From Pachysolen tannophilus NRRL Y-2460 (Eukaryota; Ascomycota; Pichiomycetes; Alaninales; Pachysolenaceae), in the NCBI GenBank assembly GCA_001661245.1, contig KV454014.1, positions 368,039 through 432,038 of the forward strand: a DNA stretch of 64,000 bases, in the 5' to 3' direction. A program made the position numbers and the translations under genes. The notes below the pieces were generated by a model, which was given only the letters and a program-made list of their open reading frames with translations, made no database searches and was not told the DNA's origin. This document shows positions 22,183 to 32,073 of this stretch, in pieces; within the stretch, counting starts at the first letter, position 1, and every line of letters begins with the position of its first letter.

Positions 22183-22686
22183 ATTTCCTATCTCTTATCA
22201 CCGGTTAACGATTACACACACACACTGCTACTACAAGTAACTTCTTTTCCCCAGTATATATAATAGTGAAATCAAAATAAAACAAAATTTTTTCTTAAAA
22301 AAATTTTTTTTTTCTTTTGAAAAATGAAAATAAAAAGTTCCTAAAACGGACAACTTGTATTTCCACGCACGACACTGCATTGGATAATGGTGTTTAAGGC
22401 ATCATCATCAGTTAGAAGTAACCGACGACAAGTAAGAAACAGAAAGGAAGAGAGAATGGAGGTCGCAAAAAGTTGTTGAAAAAGACGAAAAAAAAGTGTA
22501 GATCTGTATTTGTAATGTTTCTATTTATTATAATGTAAATTTTTACGTTTATAATCGTTTATTATATATGACGTATTTAACGGATGAAATGAAAAGCATC
22601 ATTTTTCCCCCGATATTTAAAAGTGTTTGGAATGAAATAAGAGATAAAGAAAGAAGAGAAATAAAAAAAAAAAAAAAAAAAAAAAA

Positions 22687-23037
22687 NNNNNNNNNNNNNN
22701 NNNNNNNNNNNNNNNNNNNNNNNNNNNNNNNNNNNNNNNNNNNNNNNNNNNNNNNNNNNNNNNNNNNNNNNNNNNNNNNNNNNNNNNNNNNNNNNNNNNN
22801 NNNNNNNNNNNNNNNNNNNNNNNNNNNNNNNNNNNNNNNNNNNNNNNNNNNNNNNNNNNNNNNNNNNNNNNNNNNNNNNNNNNNNNNNNNNNNNNNNNNN
22901 NNNNNNNNNNNNNNNNNNNNNNNNNNNNNNNNNNNNNNNNNNNNNNNNNNNNNNNNNNNNNNNNNNNNNNNNNNNNNNNNNNNNNNNNNNNNNNNNNNNN
23001 NNNNNNNNNNNNNNNNNNNNNNNNNNNNNNNNNNNNN
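22687..23037. other. Assembly gap (351 N)
   Basis: Run of N preceded by about 21 A and followed by AGA plus 24 G. There is no sequence information inside. Confidence 0.99.
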
Positions 23038-23040
23038 AGA

Positions 23041-23064
23041 GGGGGGGGGGGGGGGGGGGGGGGG
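23041..23064. repeat. G24 homopolymer at gap edge
   Basis: Twenty-four consecutive G in an A/T-rich genome, adjoining the second gap. Such a run can form quadruplex structure and is hard to sequence, so its exact length is doubtful. Confidence 0.85.
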
Positions 23065-23134
23065 AAATATCTCAAAACAAAAACAAAAAACCCTATTTTG
23101 AATTTTGAATTTTAAATTTTAAATTTTGAATTTT

Positions 23135-23971
23135 TCAGGCAACACAGTAACCACCATCAACTACAAGATCAGCACCGGTTGTGAAGGTAGATGCATCACT
23201 TGCAAAATAGAGGTATGCACCTACCAATTCACGTGGCAAGGCTTCTCTGCCCATTGGAGTTAGACTCCACCACAGTCTTTTCCTATCAATTGAAGCGAAA
23301 TTGTTTAAATCTGTCTTTATATAACCTGGAGAAACGGTATTAACTCTTGCGAATCCTGCCCACTCAACAGCCAAAGATCTTGCCAAATGTAATACAGCAG
23401 CTTTTGAAGCATTGTATGGAGCTTGCATCTGTGGGACATTGACAATGTGTCCAGACATTGATGCGGTTGCAATAAAGGACCCTTTACCCTTTTTCTTGAA
23501 AATCTTTGCAACAGTCTTTGCACAGTAGTAAACACTATCAACATTACACTCCATAACGTTTTTATACTGTTCATCGTTATTATTAGTGATTTCATCCGAA
23601 GTCCATACAACACCAGCATTAGCAACAAAGATATCTATTGTTCCAAAATCTTTTTCAATTTGAAGAATTGTTTCTTCAACAGCAACCTTGTCATTAATTG
23701 CACACTTGTAAGCTTGTACCTTAACATTGTATTTCTTAGCCAACAGCTCGGCCTTATCGTGGCATGGGTGGGAATTATACCATATCGCAACATCAGCACC
23801 CGCTTGACAAAATGCTTCAGCAACAGCAAAACCAATTCCCGAGGAACTTCCAGTAATTGAAGCAACTTTACCTTTTAAAGAAAATAAATCTCTAACATCA
23901 TTAGCAAGAACAGGATCACCTCTTGGAAGAGGACCAATATCTCTAAGTGCACTTCTAGCTTCCCTTGACAT
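23135..23971 (-). CDS. Sorbose-reductase-like short-chain dehydrogenase, copy 1
   Basis: 278 residues, the length of Candida Sou1 and Sou2. The Rossmann loop TGSSSGIG is followed after the second strand by WYNS, a pattern linked to NADP(H) use in the SOU group. VANAGVVW, the catalytic Ser in [16 protein letters not shown] (Tyr/Lys pair) and SPGYIKTDL follow, and the C-terminus is [10 protein letters not shown]. Members reduce L-sorbose or other ketoses to polyols in the cytosol; the exact substrate cannot be read from sequence. It is the downstream member of a same-strand tandem pair. Its promoter contains a perfect TGACGTCA palindrome at 24291-24298. Confidence 0.85.
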   Translation of the reverse strand: MSREARSALRDIGPLPRGDPVLANDVRDLFSLKGKVASITGSSSGIGFAVAEAFCQAGADVAIWYNSHPCHDKAELLAKKYNVKVQAYKCAINDKVAVEETILQIEKDFGTIDIFVANAGVVWTSDEITNNNDEQYKNVMECNVDSVYYCAKTVAKIFKKKGKGSFIATASMSGHIVNVPQMQAPYNASKAAVLHLARSLAVEWAGFARVNTVSPGYIKTDLNNFASIDRKRLWWSLTPMGREALPRELVGAYLYFASDASTFTTGADLVVDGGYCVA

Positions 23972-24612
23972 TCTTTTACTTTTCCAATTATAAGTTTCTT
24001 TTTATTTTTTTTTTCTTTTTAAAAAAAGAATAACTTGATTTTTATAGTAGAATAAAAATCAAAATAAAATTCAGTTTTAATTGATTAAAAGAAAATTAAA
24101 GGAAAAACCGGGGAATTGTTCAAGATTTTATACCCATACAAAATATGGGGTATTTATTGTACATATTCAAGGTTCTCTGATTAAGGATGCTCCTTCCATT
24201 TGTTTCTTCACCAAAAAAGCAAAAAGTTAAAAAAAGGCAAAATAAAAGGGCAAAAAAGCAAAAAAAAATTCCCATAATGTTAAGTACCAGTGACGTCACG
24301 TACTAGTTTTTTTTTAAAACGAAAAACAATTATTATTTATTGATCCCTTAACAATAACAATAAGACAAAAACAATAGTAATATAAAATCTGTAGGTCGTG
24401 GATTAGTGGGAAACAAACTTCCTAAAGAGGAAGTGGTAACTTTTTTTTTTCTTTTTTTTTTTACGTAGTAGGTAAGTAATCTATTATTATTTGTAAATAT
24501 ATATAAATATATATATATAGTGTATAGAAAGGGCAAAAACCAAAGAAAACAAAAACATAAAAGGGCAATTTTAAACCAATTTATAACCAAAAATTTTTTT
24601 TTTTTTTCGCAT
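23972..24612. promoter_or_regulatory. Promoter of reductase copy 1, with CRE-like site
   Basis: 641 bases between the tandem reductases. TGACGTCA (24291-24298), directly followed by CGTA, is the consensus for bZIP factors of the CREB/ATF type (Sko1, Aca1/Cst6 in yeast), which regulate osmotic-stress and carbon-source genes. The region also holds A-rich stretches with repeated GGGCAAAAA words. I see no coding frame of interest. Confidence 0.5.
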
Positions 24613-25482
24613 TTAGACACAGGTGTAACCGCCATCAACTACGATATCGGAACCTGTGGTATATGTTGCTGCATCACTTGCCAAGTAAAGATATGCCCCA
24701 ACTAATTCTTGTGGTAATGCTTCTCTACCTAAAGGAATTAGACTCCACCACTTGGCTCTTATTTCTCTTGGTAAAAAATCAGATAAACCAGAATCAACGT
24801 AACCAGGGGAAACAGTGTTGACCCTCGCGAATCCGGCCCACTCAACAGCCAAGGACTTTCCAAGATGGACGCATGCGGCTTTGGCAACATTATAACAAGT
24901 TTGCAGGTTTGGAACGTTTGCAATATGACCCGATTGTGAAGCAGTAATAATGAATGAACCATGTTTGTTTTTCTTGAAAATATGGCCAACAACTTTAGCA
25001 CAGTAATATACAGCATTCAAATCAACATCGATTAATCTTCTCCATTTTTCAACAGATTCATTGACTGGATCCAAGATTGGGCCCGTGGTCCATGCAATAC
25101 CAGCATTTGCCACGAAAACGTCAATAGTACCGAAATCCTTCTCAACGTCTAAAATTATTTTTTCAACGTCTTCAGAGACCGTAACGTCAACCTGATATGC
25201 AGCAACTCTGTTTCCATACTCTGAGGCTAGTTTCTTTGCAGAGATAGAACCATCATTATAATCTATAATTGCAATATCTGCACCTGCTTGACTATAGCAT
25301 TCAGCAATTGCAAAACCAATACCTCTAGCTGCTCCAGTAATAACTGCAACTTTCCCTTTTAAAGAAAACGCATCAAAAATATTTGTTTTCAATTCTGGTG
25401 TTGGAAACGGTAATTCTTGAGTAAATTCGTCAGAAATATAAGACCTAGTTGGTCCTTGGTATTCTTGTGTTTGAACAGTCAT
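24613..25482 (-). CDS. Sorbose-reductase-like short-chain dehydrogenase, copy 2
   Basis: 289 residues, clearly a paralogue of the neighbouring gene: it shares the layout and [74 protein letters not shown] and the VVDGGY ending. The Rossmann loop is TGAARGIG, but the second strand ends IIDYND rather than WYNS. An Asp there usually favours NAD(H) over NADP(H), so the two copies may differ in cofactor. The catalytic Ser, Tyr and Lys are present (TASQSGHI, CYNVAK). An N-terminal extension (TVQTQEYQGPTRSYISDE) is missing from copy 1. The substrate is unknown within the ketose/polyol range. Confidence 0.85.
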   Translation of the reverse strand: MTVQTQEYQGPTRSYISDEFTQELPFPTPELKTNIFDAFSLKGKVAVITGAARGIGFAIAECYSQAGADIAIIDYNDGSISAKKLASEYGNRVAAYQVDVTVSEDVEKIILDVEKDFGTIDVFVANAGIAWTTGPILDPVNESVEKWRRLIDVDLNAVYYCAKVVGHIFKKNKHGSFIITASQSGHIANVPNLQTCYNVAKAACVHLGKSLAVEWAGFARVNTVSPGYVDSGLSDFLPREIRAKWWSLIPLGREALPQELVGAYLYLASDAATYTTGSDIVVDGGYTCV

Positions 25483-26209
25483 TTTATAATAATAAACTCT
25501 AATGATAATAAATATTTAAATAAAAGAAAAGAAAAAAAAAATTATATTCTACATTTATCTATCTATATATACTTTCTATTAAAGTTGGAATTTTTTTCCA
25601 CCTTTTTTGATCATCTATGATCATCTATTGAAAAAAGCCTAAAAGAATGGATTTCCGAAAGGAAAGGCGTGTGTTGCTTATTAGAAGATAGTTTATCCGT
25701 CGTTTCTTTTTTTTTAAAAAGAAAGTTTTTCCGTTTTAATCCAATAAAGTTATGAAATCAAGCAGAAGAAGAGAACAGGCATCACACATAAATTCACGGA
25801 AAATAATTCAATATAAAGATTTAAATTTTGAATTCTTATTTATTGTTATTAACTTCAAGAATAAAACAATATTTGCCATTTCTGGTTTGAAAATTTGGGG
25901 AAGGTACAAATGTTAAAAAATAAAACGCACGCTAAATTTATGTCCGCTTACTTCTACCCCAGATTCGTTGAAAAAAAAAAAAAAAAAAAAATTTGAAAAA
26001 TTTAAAACGGGATTCCGTCTGTTTAAAGTAAGTTATCTCTACCTTTTCTTTCATCACCTTCTGTTATACTATTGTACGTACCTCTTATTGGAGTAACGGT
26101 ATAGAAGAAAATAATAGAGATATGAATAAAAAAGAAAAAGCTTAATATTAGAACTACCCTAGATTTACTTAGTTGAAAATGGAGGAAAAAAAAAGAGAAA
26201 ACAGTGTTA
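25483..26209. other. Intergenic, promoter of reductase copy 2
   Basis: 727 bases between the reductase start and the MAM33 stop. It contains A/T runs (an A20 run at about 25971-25990) and no gene. No CRE palindrome like that of copy 1 was seen here. Confidence 0.55.
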
Positions 26210-27058
26210 CTATTTAAAGAAATGATGTAAATCTTTTAACCAATTCACATACTCATCGTTTTCTTTAACTTTTGAAAATTCAACAATAAATCGAGCCAAT
26301 TCATAATCAACACCAATATCTTGTAAATATAACTCAAAAAATTCTTGTACAGAATCTTCCAATAAGTCAAAGTCTGGACCTGAATATTGTAAATTTTTCA
26401 GGTATTGCAGTGCAGAAGATACCGATAAAGCATACTGGTTATCTTTATAAACGGTCATTGACTGCGTTATAAATCTCATATCATCAATTAATAAATATGA
26501 GTGGATACCTAAAGATTGATTTTTTGCTGGATTTTCAATTATAAAATTGACATTCATTGGAATGTCTTCAGGTGGAAATTCCAGTTCTATATCCTTAGAT
26601 TCTCTAATACTACCATCAGCATCTTCATCTTCTTCTTCTGCTTCTTCTTCTGCTTCTCGTTGTAATCTTTCCCTTTGTAAACCAGCATTATATATTTCAT
26701 TTAACTCTGTGGAATCAAAAAATATATGAAGTTTTTGACCATCTGGTAATTTTTTAGAAATTTTGACTAATTTTTCTGAAATTGTATTTTCAATTTCTAA
26801 CTGGTGTTTATGAATATAATCTTTTTCAACATCTTCCAAGAGTAATGGCTGGCTTTGTTCCAATACATATTCACTTTCTAATACTTTAACCAATTCATCT
26901 TTTATGCTTGAAGATTCATTGAAAACAAAAGATTTATTTGTGAAAAAACGGTACAGAGAAAACCGGTTATTAAAGGATATTGTACTTGCTCGATTAAATT
27001 GTCTTTGACTAAGATTTAAAATCCTAATCAGACATTGACGAGTATTTGAAATTAACAT
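26210..27058 (-). CDS. MAM33: Mam33, p32-family mitochondrial acidic protein
   Basis: 282 residues; yeast Mam33 has 266. The N-terminus is a basic, Ser/Asn-rich presequence (LISNTRQCLIRILNLSQRQF) fitting matrix import. The mature part has the p32/gC1qR features: a highly acidic insert near residue 135 (EAEEEAEEEDEDAD), a central strand region (VNFIIENPA), YSGPDFDLLEDSVQEFFELYLQDIGVD and a last helix YELARFIVEFSKVKENDEYVNWLKDL. Mam33 forms doughnut-shaped trimers in the matrix and supports mitochondrial translation and respiration. Confidence 0.93.
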   Translation of the reverse strand: MLISNTRQCLIRILNLSQRQFNRASTISFNNRFSLYRFFTNKSFVFNESSSIKDELVKVLESEYVLEQSQPLLLEDVEKDYIHKHQLEIENTISEKLVKISKKLPDGQKLHIFFDSTELNEIYNAGLQRERLQREAEEEAEEEDEDADGSIRESKDIELEFPPEDIPMNVNFIIENPAKNQSLGIHSYLLIDDMRFITQSMTVYKDNQYALSVSSALQYLKNLQYSGPDFDLLEDSVQEFFELYLQDIGVDYELARFIVEFSKVKENDEYVNWLKDLHHFFK

Positions 27059-27466
27059 ATTTGAGAATCCTCAACGAAAACTTTGACTAAATAAAAGAGT
27101 CTTACCAGATATCTAGTTATATATAGTGAGTGGTAAGTAAGTATACCTCATTAGAGCTGATCATCTCATTTTTTTAACTTTTTTTTTTTTTTTTTTTTTT
27201 TTTGTGCCGGATTGCAGATTTGAAGAAATTGCTGTTTTACAAAGAAACTATACAACGAAATTATCTTTTTTTTTCTACGTTATGGTTGGTTGAGTGAACA
27301 AATGAAAATCCGTTTAAATTTTATTTGGTTCTAGTCTAGTGCTAATGACAAAGTCAAAGTTTAGTTAAACACAGAAAAATCAATATAAATAATGATTGAA
27401 AGTCAGTAACTGTACAATTTTTTTTTTCTTTTTAATAAGTATATACTTTAATTTTTTTTTTTTTTT
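27059..27466. other. Intergenic, MAM33 promoter
   Basis: 408 bases upstream of MAM33 and downstream of PXL1. It holds a long T-run at about 27178-27203 and smaller ones at 27418-27470. No gene. Confidence 0.55.
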
Positions 27467-29836
27467 TTAAATCTGAAGTAATCTAGTACGTCTTTTTTCG
27501 ATTTTTGATACATCTAACCCTCCACCTGCAAAGTGTAACGCCCTTTCTCTTTCGAATTGAATTTCCATGAGTCCGTCTCTTTCACAAAGTGGCATTTGAT
27601 CAACTATGAAATAATCTCTAGTGATAAATTCTCCACATTTATGACATGTTAAACATCCTGGATGGAATTTTTCTTTATTTTCATTTTCAAGACATTGTCC
27701 TTCAATACCTTTTGTACAGATATGACATAATGAATCGTTTAATTCGTGGAAATGCTGTTCACAGTATGGGTGGTCTTGAATAACGTAACAATTGGAACCT
27801 TTATCAAAAACCATCAGACAGTTGTGGCAACTGAAACAATCTCTGTGCCAACGACCTGAAAGCTGACCATCTTTTGACCAGATTGATTTCCCGATTATAT
27901 TTAGTCCACATCTACGACATGGACCTTTACCTGCAGGGTATTTGATATCAGGTTTTTCGTTGGAAATAACTTGTTGTGTCTGTTGATGCTGCTGCAATTG
28001 TTGTTGCAGTTGTTGTTGTTGCAGATGCTGACACTGCTGAGACTGTGACTCTTGTTCATTCAACTTCGAATTTGGTGGTACATGTACATTTGTTGATTGG
28101 AAAAAATCAGATCTAGGGGAATCCATAGGAGTGCTGTTACCACTTAAATTAATGTTAATAGCTTTCAGCTGTTTTGAAAAATTTAACTGTGGATTATCCA
28201 ATGATTTAGGAGATGCTGAAGAAGTCTTACCGGAGAAAAATAATGGCTTAGTCTGTTCTTCTAAATCTATATTATTCGGTAATATCTTATGATGAACAAA
28301 TTTTTCACTGATTGCTTTATCTGCATCAGCTAATCTTTCACTAACTGAAGGCAGAGTAAAGTTATCATCATATTTTAAATTTTGTTCTGCAGATTTCACT
28401 GGTGATTTGGTACTAGTTGTAGTAGTTGTATCCGGTGTTGTTGTGTTATTATATCCATTTTTTTCATCAAAATATTCATCTTCTTCACCTCCTGTTAAGT
28501 CACTATATACTCTGCTTCTAAATTCTTCAATTGTCAAATTTTTATTATTATTATTACTATTATTAATATTATTAATGTTATTATTATTATTATTATTATT
28601 ATTATCATTAACGCTATATTGCGGAGAATCGTTAACAAATACATGATACAGTAATTTCGGGGTTTGTTGTGCTTTTGTACCCGTTAATGCTTCATAAGTT
28701 TTATCTCTATTCATGTAAACACTGTTGTTATTGACATTACCATAAATACTAGAAGGTTCAAATGAGTTATCTTGAATTGGTCCATAGAAATCTTCTGGGT
28801 TATCACTACTATTATCCCCTGTATGATTCACTGAGATTTTTGGTACATTTATCACTGGTATTTGGAAAGAATTATTTTCACGTTGATGAGGAGCACCTAC
28901 TGGAATATCAGATTCAACATCAACGTCAACATCATGATCAGTATCATGGTCAGGGTCAGTCTCATGATCGATATTTGAGTCAATATCAGAATCAACGGGT
29001 TGTGCAATGATACTTGTGACAAGTGGTCCATCAGGCTTGTTATTATTAAGTTCAAATTTTTTATCAAATTCTGCAATTGAAGATGTATAACTAGCTGTAT
29101 CTAAATTCTTTCTTTTCCCAGGTCCTAAAAATCCATTTTCTTCAATTTTTAAATTCAAATTTTGATTTGTTAAATTTGAATTTTGGAAAATAAAATCTGA
29201 AGAATCTGTATTATCCAGCAGTTCAGGGATTGTAAATTTTTCTTGACTTTTTGGAGAAATTAAACCTTGAACTTTTGGACTTGGATAAGAAGATTTTTCA
29301 TTAGAAGATTTTTCTTCAAAATCAGATTCTGTTGGAGTTCTTAAATGTGTATTATTATTTTGAGTTTTAATTGATGAATTACTTGCAATAATACCAACAT
29401 CACTAAAATTTCTAGTTTCCTTATATAAAGAAGGTTGTGAATGATTCAATGAAGCAATATCAGGATTACTTTGAGAAGAAGAAACCAGATATTGAGTATC
29501 CCCTTTTTTAATTTTATCATCTGTACCTCTAGGAAATCTTTTCGCTTCATTAGGACTTGGTGAATTTTTAGCAGACTTGGCAAACATCGAATTACATTGA
29601 GATGGATGATCAATATCATGTGAATGTGAATGATTCTTATAATCCCCTTTATAAACTTCAAATCCAGCTCTTTCATAAACACCCCTATATTTTTTATCTG
29701 GATGTAATGGAGGGAAGGGAGAATTGAACCTAAATGAAGGATTATTTCGAATAAATCGAGGTAAAGAATCCATCGTTGGTGATTGCGGTACTCCTGAATC
29801 ACCCTTTCTCAGTTGCAACTTTGTCTTTTCAAACAT
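27467..29836 (-). CDS. PXL1: Paxillin-like LIM protein Pxl1
   Basis: 789 residues with two LIM domains at the C-terminus. LIM1 starts PCRRCGLNIIGKSIWSKDG and runs through WHRDCFSCHNC and YCEQHFHEL. LIM2 starts LCHICTKGI and runs through FHPGCLTCHKC and MPLCERDGL; the Cys/His zinc ligands are all visible. The remaining 640 or so residues are disordered, rich in Ser, Asn and Asp, with an Asp/His repeat (DSDIDSNIDHETDPDHDTDHD) near residue 285. This matches yeast Pxl1 (706 residues, LIM domains near its C-terminus), which works in polarised growth and at the bud neck with Rho1 signalling. Its upstream region is unusually long and contains a GC-rich island. Confidence 0.85.
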   Translation of the reverse strand: MFEKTKLQLRKGDSGVPQSPTMDSLPRFIRNNPSFRFNSPFPPLHPDKKYRGVYERAGFEVYKGDYKNHSHSHDIDHPSQCNSMFAKSAKNSPSPNEAKRFPRGTDDKIKKGDTQYLVSSSQSNPDIASLNHSQPSLYKETRNFSDVGIIASNSSIKTQNNNTHLRTPTESDFEEKSSNEKSSYPSPKVQGLISPKSQEKFTIPELLDNTDSSDFIFQNSNLTNQNLNLKIEENGFLGPGKRKNLDTASYTSSIAEFDKKFELNNNKPDGPLVTSIIAQPVDSDIDSNIDHETDPDHDTDHDVDVDVESDIPVGAPHQRENNSFQIPVINVPKISVNHTGDNSSDNPEDFYGPIQDNSFEPSSIYGNVNNNSVYMNRDKTYEALTGTKAQQTPKLLYHVFVNDSPQYSVNDNNNNNNNNNINNINNSNNNNKNLTIEEFRSRVYSDLTGGEEDEYFDEKNGYNNTTTPDTTTTTSTKSPVKSAEQNLKYDDNFTLPSVSERLADADKAISEKFVHHKILPNNIDLEEQTKPLFFSGKTSSASPKSLDNPQLNFSKQLKAININLSGNSTPMDSPRSDFFQSTNVHVPPNSKLNEQESQSQQCQHLQQQQLQQQLQQHQQTQQVISNEKPDIKYPAGKGPCRRCGLNIIGKSIWSKDGQLSGRWHRDCFSCHNCLMVFDKGSNCYVIQDHPYCEQHFHELNDSLCHICTKGIEGQCLENENKEKFHPGCLTCHKCGEFITRDYFIVDQMPLCERDGLMEIQFERERALHFAGGGLDVSKIEKRRTRLLQI

Positions 29837-31143
29837 CTCTAAACTTCAAAAAACGTAAAACAACAACAACAACAACAACAATATAGCTAGCGCCTTTTTA
29901 ACTTCTTCTGAAACACCTTTTTTTTTAAAAAAAAAAAAATAAAAAATAATTTTCCCCTAGATCTAAGAAGAGAAAGAAAGATGAAATGAATGAATCAATT
30001 TATGAATTTATGAAAAAAATTATAAAGAAAAAAAATAATACAATTTTTTTCTCTTTTAACTTTTCTTTAACGGGATTTGTTTACTCTTAAAAGGGGAACT
30101 CGAGTAATGCTAAAAGACCAAAAAAACAAAAAAAAAAATTTAAATTTTTTTTAAACTAAAAATTAGGGAACAAATGAGTGAATAAGTGTTGAACAAGCTA
30201 ATAAGCTAGTAAGCTAGTAAGCTATAAAACGACTAGATAGATCTCCCGATTGTCTTTTTCAATTAGTCCTTTTAAATATCTTTTAAAGTTCGATAACCGA
30301 ATCTCATGAAATTCTTGATCGATTCAAAAAGGTAAAAACAAAAAATCAAATTGGTACTTGTAAAAAATTGATTCAAAAAAAAAAAAATTAAATCAAATAA
30401 AATAAAAATTTCACCTATTTTATTAATCTTTAACTTTTATCAATATTGTATTTGACTGCTTTTTCTTTATTTCTTTATTTCTTTAAATGATAACTAAACC
30501 TTCTAAGCAACTACTGAGTTTTGAACAAAAAAAATTTTTTTTAGTTCAATTCACTAAAATATATTTACTTATTTCTTTCTTTGTTTGTTTGTTTGTTTGT
30601 TTTGTTTATTTGCATCAGCGTTACGCCCATTGACAGAATTAATAATTTTGAGGCGGATTTTTTTTTCTTTTATTTATTACGCAAAAAATTTTAGTTAGAA
30701 TTCAAAGCCTACGAAAAAGAGAAAGAGAAAAAAGAAAACTAATCATTTTGAAACAACAACGCGATTTTCGGCCGCCGCCCCGTCCAAGCACTTTAAAGCT
30801 TGCCCAAGCATACCCAAGCCCATAAAAGCACATTCAAGAACCCAAGCCCACTAAAGTACTAAAGAGCCAAAACAGTAAAACAGTAGAACAGTAAAACACC
30901 CACAGGGCCCAAGCTCATCCCGGGTACAGCTAGAACGCGTTCTTGCCGTTATTGTAGTCTCGTAGTTTTCTCATAGTCTTCTCATAGTCTCTCTGTCCTG
31001 GCAGTCGCACGGTAGAGCGCGGTCGCGCGTTCTCTCGCGCTCTCGCGCTCCCACTCTACTAAGCCCTTTACTAAGCCTTTTTTTACATTTTTACGTATAT
31101 AAATATATATATATATTATTATTCATGATTACTCTATTTATTA
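29837..31143. promoter_or_regulatory. Long PXL1 upstream region with GC-rich island
   Basis: 1.3 kb upstream of PXL1 and downstream of TVP38. It includes a CAA repeat near 29863, AAGCTAGT repeats (about 30195-30225), a TTTG repeat (about 30582-30606) and, at about 30768-31065, a GC-rich island described separately. ACGCGT (about 30936-30941) is an MCB-type element (Mbp1/Swi6). No gene is visible. Confidence 0.5.
30768..31065. repeat. GC-rich island with CCAAGC repeats and CG-rich inverted repeat
   Basis: In a very A/T-rich genome this stretch starts with GCGGCCGCCGCCCCG. It carries five or six copies of CCAAGC or CCCAAGC between about 30783 and 30913, ACAGTAAA repeats, CCCGGG, ACGCGT and TCATAGTCT repeats. 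It ends in a CG-alternating inverted repeat, where GAGCGCG (31015-31021) pairs with CGCGCTC (31044-31050) inside GTAGAG/CTCTAC arms. There is no coding frame and no tRNA fold. Its origin is unknown. Confidence 0.65.
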
Positions 31144-32073
31144 CTATACTATTATATTGTCCTCTTCAAAGTCTTCGTCTCTAAACATGGAGTCATCGTC
31201 TCCATTACCTTCATCTATATCTTCAATACCAAAATTTGCCTCATCTAAGGTAATTGTTGCATTGGCGCCTAATTCTTGCATCTTTTCTCGCATTTTGATA
31301 TAAATTATATAAGTTGTAAGACTAAAAGCTGTAGCGGTAATTAATATGCTTGCAAAATCTACTAAACCAGTGGCAAAGTCTTGTGATTCGCCCAAATCGG
31401 CAATTTTAGATCCTATGAAAAGATGGATCAATAATTTTGGTGAAGTTAATACACTTGCACCAACAAATGTTGGTACAGAAATACCAGGTACCGCTGCTAA
31501 AGCACCATTGGAAAGAGAATAAGGAAGTGGACAAAGTCTAATTAAACATAATAACCAAAGAGCATTCTTATCATTTAAAATCATAGTAAAAGCTTCAAAT
31601 TTCCTTGATTTTTCCATAAGTTCCACAGCTCTTTCTTTTAAAACATACCTGAATAAGATAAATGAAAACATCGAACCAGTAATCGAAGCAGCAGCTAAAA
31701 CGGGCCAACCCCCGCTAATGCCCCAAATCATTCCTGTTAACAGTGATAATGCACTAAAACCAATCAATGGAGGAAATGAAACTCCAAAAATTAATACAAA
31801 CATCAATATTTTACCTCCACGCATTTCTCTCCATGTACGGGCAGAAGAAACTAACAAGTCCATGAAATAAGAATGGAAAATGGTGAAAAGTACACCAACA
31901 ACCAGTAGTATTATCATACCAATTATTATACCTAATTTTTTTGGTATTGGTTGCTTATAAAACCATTCAAAAGAGTTTGCTAAAATTTCTTTAACCATAT
32001 CATAATTTGCTTGGAGAATCGATCTCCTAAATGAAATCGGTTGTCGTTCAGACAACTCAGACAATCTTGGCAT
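31144..32073 (-). CDS. TVP38: Tvp38-like Golgi membrane protein (VTT/DedA domain)
   Basis: 309 residues with an N-terminal cytosolic segment, a membrane span at about 46-66 and the SNARE-associated/VTT domain (about 85-240). Inside are FPPLIGFSALSLLTGMIWG, SITGSMFSFILFRYVLK and LWLLCLIRLCPLPYSLSNGALAAVPGISVPTFVGAS, the conserved re-entrant loop and its following helix. A further span lies near 255-275 and the tail is acidic (EDIDEGNGDDDSMFRDEDFEED). Yeast Tvp38 (337 residues) is found in Tlg2-containing Golgi vesicles, and VTT proteins as a group are lipid scramblases. The role here is inferred from the family. Confidence 0.88.
   Translation of the reverse strand: MPRLSELSERQPISFRRSILQANYDMVKEILANSFEWFYKQPIPKKLGIIIGMIILLVVGVLFTIFHSYFMDLLVSSARTWREMRGGKILMFVLIFGVSFPPLIGFSALSLLTGMIWGISGGWPVLAAASITGSMFSFILFRYVLKERAVELMEKSRKFEAFTMILNDKNALWLLCLIRLCPLPYSLSNGALAAVPGISVPTFVGASVLTSPKLLIHLFIGSKIADLGESQDFATGLVDFASILITATAFSLTTYIIYIKMREKMQELGANATITLDEANFGIEDIDEGNGDDDSMFRDEDFEEDNIIV

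Larger units (their letters stand above)
22183..23134. other. Intergenic with assembly gap
   Basis: Upstream region of the BUD21-like gene and downstream region of the first reductase gene, interrupted by 351 N. The sequenced DNA has CACACACAC at about 22215, A/T runs, and an A-run then G-run bordering the gap. No gene is visible. A long frame across the gap is an artefact. Confidence 0.6.

Noticed and set aside
22568-23101. Open frames on both strands across the second run of N
   Set aside because: Same artefact. The ends encode poly-Lys, poly-Gly and poly-Pro from homopolymers.
31005-31065. tRNA gene in the GC-rich island
   Set aside because: TAGAGCGCG recalls a D-arm, but no T-arm GGTTCGA sequence, anticodon arm or acceptor pairing can be fitted.
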